Below the pieces are notes generated by a model. It saw only the letters and a list, made by a program, of their open reading frames with translations, did not search any database and was not told the origin of the DNA. 64,000 bases of DNA from Pseudarthrobacter sp. C4D7 (lineage in GTDB: Bacteria; Actinomycetota; Actinomycetes; Actinomycetales; Micrococcaceae), in the NCBI RefSeq assembly GCF_013359725.1, contig NZ_JABFMW010000010.1, forward strand, positions 1 to 64,000, written 5' to 3'. The translations under genes and the position numbers were made by a program. This document shows, piece by piece, positions 62,209 to 64,000 of this stretch. The first letter of the stretch is position 1. Each line of letters begins with the position of its first letter.

Positions 62209-63174
62209 GTGAGACTGGCAATGCACTATTCAGCACGTGCAGGCCGCCCGGATTTCCCGGTCCACAGGACCCGGGTAATAAGCGGGGCCGGCGACGAGGA
62301 GTCCTTCGAGACCAAGGACTCTCCCCCAGCCGTCGCCGGCCCTCCCGCCCCTCCGCTCTCCCGGAGGGGCCACTCACCGCTGTCCGCAGTGGGCAATGCT
62401 GAACCTTCAACCGGCCGGAACACATCCCTCCTGCTGGACCTCGTCAACGGCGCACGGACACTCTCCGACTCCCTGGACCTGCTGGTGGCGGCATCGGCGG
62501 CGCACGTGCTCGGAACGGCAGGGATCGACGTCGGCTGCGGCCTGGTGCTTCACCAGCCCAAGCGCGGGCCCGCCATCACCGGCACCACGAAGGAGATCGT
62601 CACCCTGCTGGAATGGGAACAGGAGGCGGCCGAGGGGCCGGTCACCGACGTCTTGTCCGGGGGCCACCCCGTGGCGGTGCTCCAGCGGAACGGCGATTTC
62701 CGGTGGCGGCACTATTCCGGCCAACTCCAGTCGGCCGGCTTTGGCAGCGCCCTCGCAGTGCGGCTCCGCCTGGATGCCGACGTTCCCGCGGACGACGGCT
62801 TTCCCGGCAACAGCGAACTCGGACAGTCGCGGGCCGCCCTTGCGTTCTTCGCCCAGGATTCGAAGGCATTCCCGCTCCAGGCCATCGCAGAAGCGCGCTC
62901 TTTCGCGGTGCTGGCAACCAAGAGCCTCCAGATGGCCGTCAACCTGCACAGCGCCCGGTCGCTGGCCACGGACCTCCGCTCGGCACTGGACAGCCGTACC
63001 TCCATCAACGTGGCCTGCGGCGTGATCATGGCCCAGAACCGATGCTCCTACCAGGAGGCGTTCGCCATCCTGGCCAAGGCCTCAAGCCACCGGAACATCA
63101 AAGTGCGCAAGGTGGCAGAAGACATCCTGGACCGGCTGCCGGAAGGCGCGCCGCACTCGCACTTCGGCCGCTGA
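62209..63174 (+). CDS. GAF and ANTAR domain RNA-binding regulator (second copy)
   Basis: 321 residues if the GTG at 62209 is used. Residues 1-65 are low-complexity. A GAF-like domain follows (about 70-250), then an ANTAR domain at about 262-310: INVACGVIMAQNRCSYQEAF, RNIKVRKVAEDILDRL. It is close in sequence to the C-terminus of the protein at 34438-35190, so the two are paralogues. The true start is uncertain, because the first 60 codons overlap strong DNA hairpins (62285-62369) and ribosome sites are poor for all candidates. Confidence 0.82.
   Translation: MRLAMHYSARAGRPDFPVHRTRVISGAGDEESFETKDSPPAVAGPPAPPLSRRGHSPLSAVGNAEPSTGRNTSLLLDLVNGARTLSDSLDLLVAASAAHVLGTAGIDVGCGLVLHQPKRGPAITGTTKEIVTLLEWEQEAAEGPVTDVLSGGHPVAVLQRNGDFRWRHYSGQLQSAGFGSALAVRLRLDADVPADDGFPGNSELGQSRAALAFFAQDSKAFPLQAIAEARSFAVLATKSLQMAVNLHSARSLATDLRSALDSRTSINVACGVIMAQNRCSYQEAFAILAKASSHRNIKVRKVAEDILDRLPEGAPHSHFGR
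62285..62369 (+). promoter_or_regulatory. Two adjacent strong hairpins at the 5' end of the GAF-ANTAR gene
   Basis: Hairpin 1: 11-bp outer arms (62285-62295 / 62332-62342) and, across a bulge, 8-bp inner arms (62299-62306 / 62314-62321). Hairpin 2: 8-bp arms CCCCTCCG / CGGAGGGG with a 6-nt loop (62348-62369). They could form a structured leader or terminator; ANTAR proteins act on paired hairpins, but the loop bases do not match their known loop consensus. Confidence 0.45.
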
Positions 63175-63220
63175 CCCGCTGGCGGCCCACCGCGGACGGG
63201 ACGCCTGGCGGGACAACCCC

Positions 63221-64000
63221 TCAGGACGCGAGCGTGCCCCGGGCTATGCTGACGCTGGAGTGGGCGGGGTTGCCGTCCATGGGTTCATCCGAGACGTCCA
63301 CCACCGGGTACTGGGAAAGGTCCAGGCCCGCCGGCACCTGGAACGTCCCCGACGTGGAGTTCATGACGCCCAGGCTCACCAGTTTGGAGAGGTCCGGCGC
63401 AATCAGCCACACCTCCTGGTAGCCCTTGGCTTCATCCTTGTCCAGGCTGACCTCCAGGCTTCGTGAACCGTCCGCGGCTGCCACCACCTTGGCTGATCCT
63501 GCTGCGGAGTGCTGTGCCAGTGGGGTCAGTTGCGCCGCGGCCAATTCCTGCGGCTGCGGTGGGCGGTTGAAGGTCCAGACGGCTCCGAAGACCACCAGAA
63601 CGGCAGCCGCCGCCGTTGCCAGCCACGCGCCGGGCCGCTGCCACCAGCCACCGCGGGCGCCGCCGCCCTTCGGCCGCGCGCCCCTGTTTGTCGGTGCCAG
63701 GGGGACAACGTTCGACGGCGGGACGTCCCCGGGGGCGGGCGCGTCGGCGGCAGTTGCCGCCAGCGGGTCCTCCAGGACTGATTCCCCGAGGCCAAGTTCG
63801 CGGTGGATTCCGGCCCAGACCCCGGGGCCGGGGACGGAAAGGTGGCTGGTGTCCGGCGTCGTCCGTACCGCTTCCACCGTGCGGCGCAGGGCTGCGTAGT
63901 CGGCAGCGCACTCGGGGCAGTCCAGGAGGTGCTCCCGCCCGGCCGGATCATCCCATTCGTCGTACAGGGCCAGGAGGCTCAACTCTTCCGGATCAAGATG
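63221..64000 (-). CDS. Anti-sigma factor, RskA-like (5' end beyond the window)
   Basis: At least 260 residues. Reading in from the edge the N-terminus is HLDPEELSLLALYDEW, then the zinc-anti-sigma motif HLLDCPECAADY. A single membrane span (AWLATAAAAVLVVFGAVW, about 150 residues in) follows, then an extracytoplasmic RskA domain (SLEVSLDKDEAKGYQEVWLIAPD, SKLVSLGVMNSTSGTFQVPAG). The start codon lies just past position 64000, since the frame stays open to the edge. An ECF sigma factor gene is expected immediately beyond. An internal TTG start near 63982 is possible but would cut the conserved start. Confidence 0.9.
   Translation of the reverse strand, partial: HLDPEELSLLALYDEWDDPAGREHLLDCPECAADYAALRRTVEAVRTTPDTSHLSVPGPGVWAGIHRELGLGESVLEDPLAATAADAPAPGDVPPSNVVPLAPTNRGARPKGGGARGGWWQRPGAWLATAAAAVLVVFGAVWTFNRPPQPQELAAAQLTPLAQHSAAGSAKVVAAADGSRSLEVSLDKDEAKGYQEVWLIAPDLSKLVSLGVMNSTSGTFQVPAGLDLSQYPVVDVSDEPMDGNPAHSSVSIARGTLAS

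Noticed and set aside
62285-62369. Classical ANTAR target (two hairpins with six-base loops)
   Set aside because: One loop has seven bases and neither shows the A-first, G-fourth pattern, so the site cannot be called an ANTAR motif.

Overview
The window is high-GC DNA from a soil actinobacterium. The closest fit is the Arthrobacter / Pseudarthrobacter group (Micrococcaceae). This is inferred from codon bias, gene content (urease with a NiCoT nickel transporter, GAF-ANTAR proteins, many LacI/IclR/GntR-controlled sugar loci) and the feel of the proteins; no rRNA or marker gene is present to prove it. I see no tRNA, rRNA, CRISPR array, prophage or insertion sequence. Almost all of the window is coding, mostly on the minus strand.

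Layout. (1) 35-4835: a four-gene minus-strand operon with an alpha/beta hydrolase, a fumarylacetoacetase-family hydrolase, a PheA/TfdB-type FAD monooxygenase and a DUF3500 protein, probably for an aromatic compound or aromatic ester. (2) 4836-5276: a gene-poor gap with a palindromic operator and a MerR-type promoter lacking an intact gene. (3) 5277-9312: a molybdopterin oxidoreductase without the usual N-terminal cysteine cluster, a co-translated small helical protein, and a BASS-family transporter. (4) 9417-9966: a deletion scar where a 5'-truncated acyl-CoA ligase and a 5'-truncated MarR gene abut. (5) 9993-11855: an ABM-domain protein, an unknown protein and a methyltransferase. (6) 11928-32393: a large plant-glycan region. 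It holds a GH78 rhamnosidase operon with two hydrolases and a divergent IclR regulator, a KefB-like antiporter, GH43, a second GH78, an MBL hydrolase, a dipeptide-type ABC transporter, a GH1 glucosidase and a nucleoside hydrolase. (7) 32470-37533: a stress protein, a Cys-rich protein, an ATPase, a GAF-ANTAR regulator, a type-B carboxylesterase and small genes. (8) 37573-43552: a two-subunit transketolase, an MHS-type MFS carrier, a TIM-barrel isomerase and an SDR under a GntR repressor, with at least four visible copies of its probable operator. (9) 43644-52075: a beta-glucan locus with ABC importer, GH1, CelR-like LacI and secreted GH55, carrying three copies of the GGGAGCGCTCCC operator. (10) 52144-58607: ureABCEFGD plus a nickel transporter, containing two identical copies of a 100-bp GC-rich repeat. 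(11) 58722-64000: a LacI regulator, a HhH-GPD glycosylase, a GH51 arabinofuranosidase, a second GAF-ANTAR regulator and the start of an anti-sigma factor cut by the window edge.

Taken together, this is an accessory carbohydrate- and aromatic-utilisation region of a plant-debris degrader. Extracellular GH55 and intracellular GH78/GH43/GH51/GH1 enzymes are coupled to ABC/MFS importers and local repressors. The points that most deserve follow-up are the repeated element in the urease operon, a shared TTYCA-N5-TGRAA motif in front of scattered sugar genes (twice at nearly the same distance from the start codon), the transketolase/GntR pathway of unknown substrate, and the FeS-less molybdoenzyme pair.
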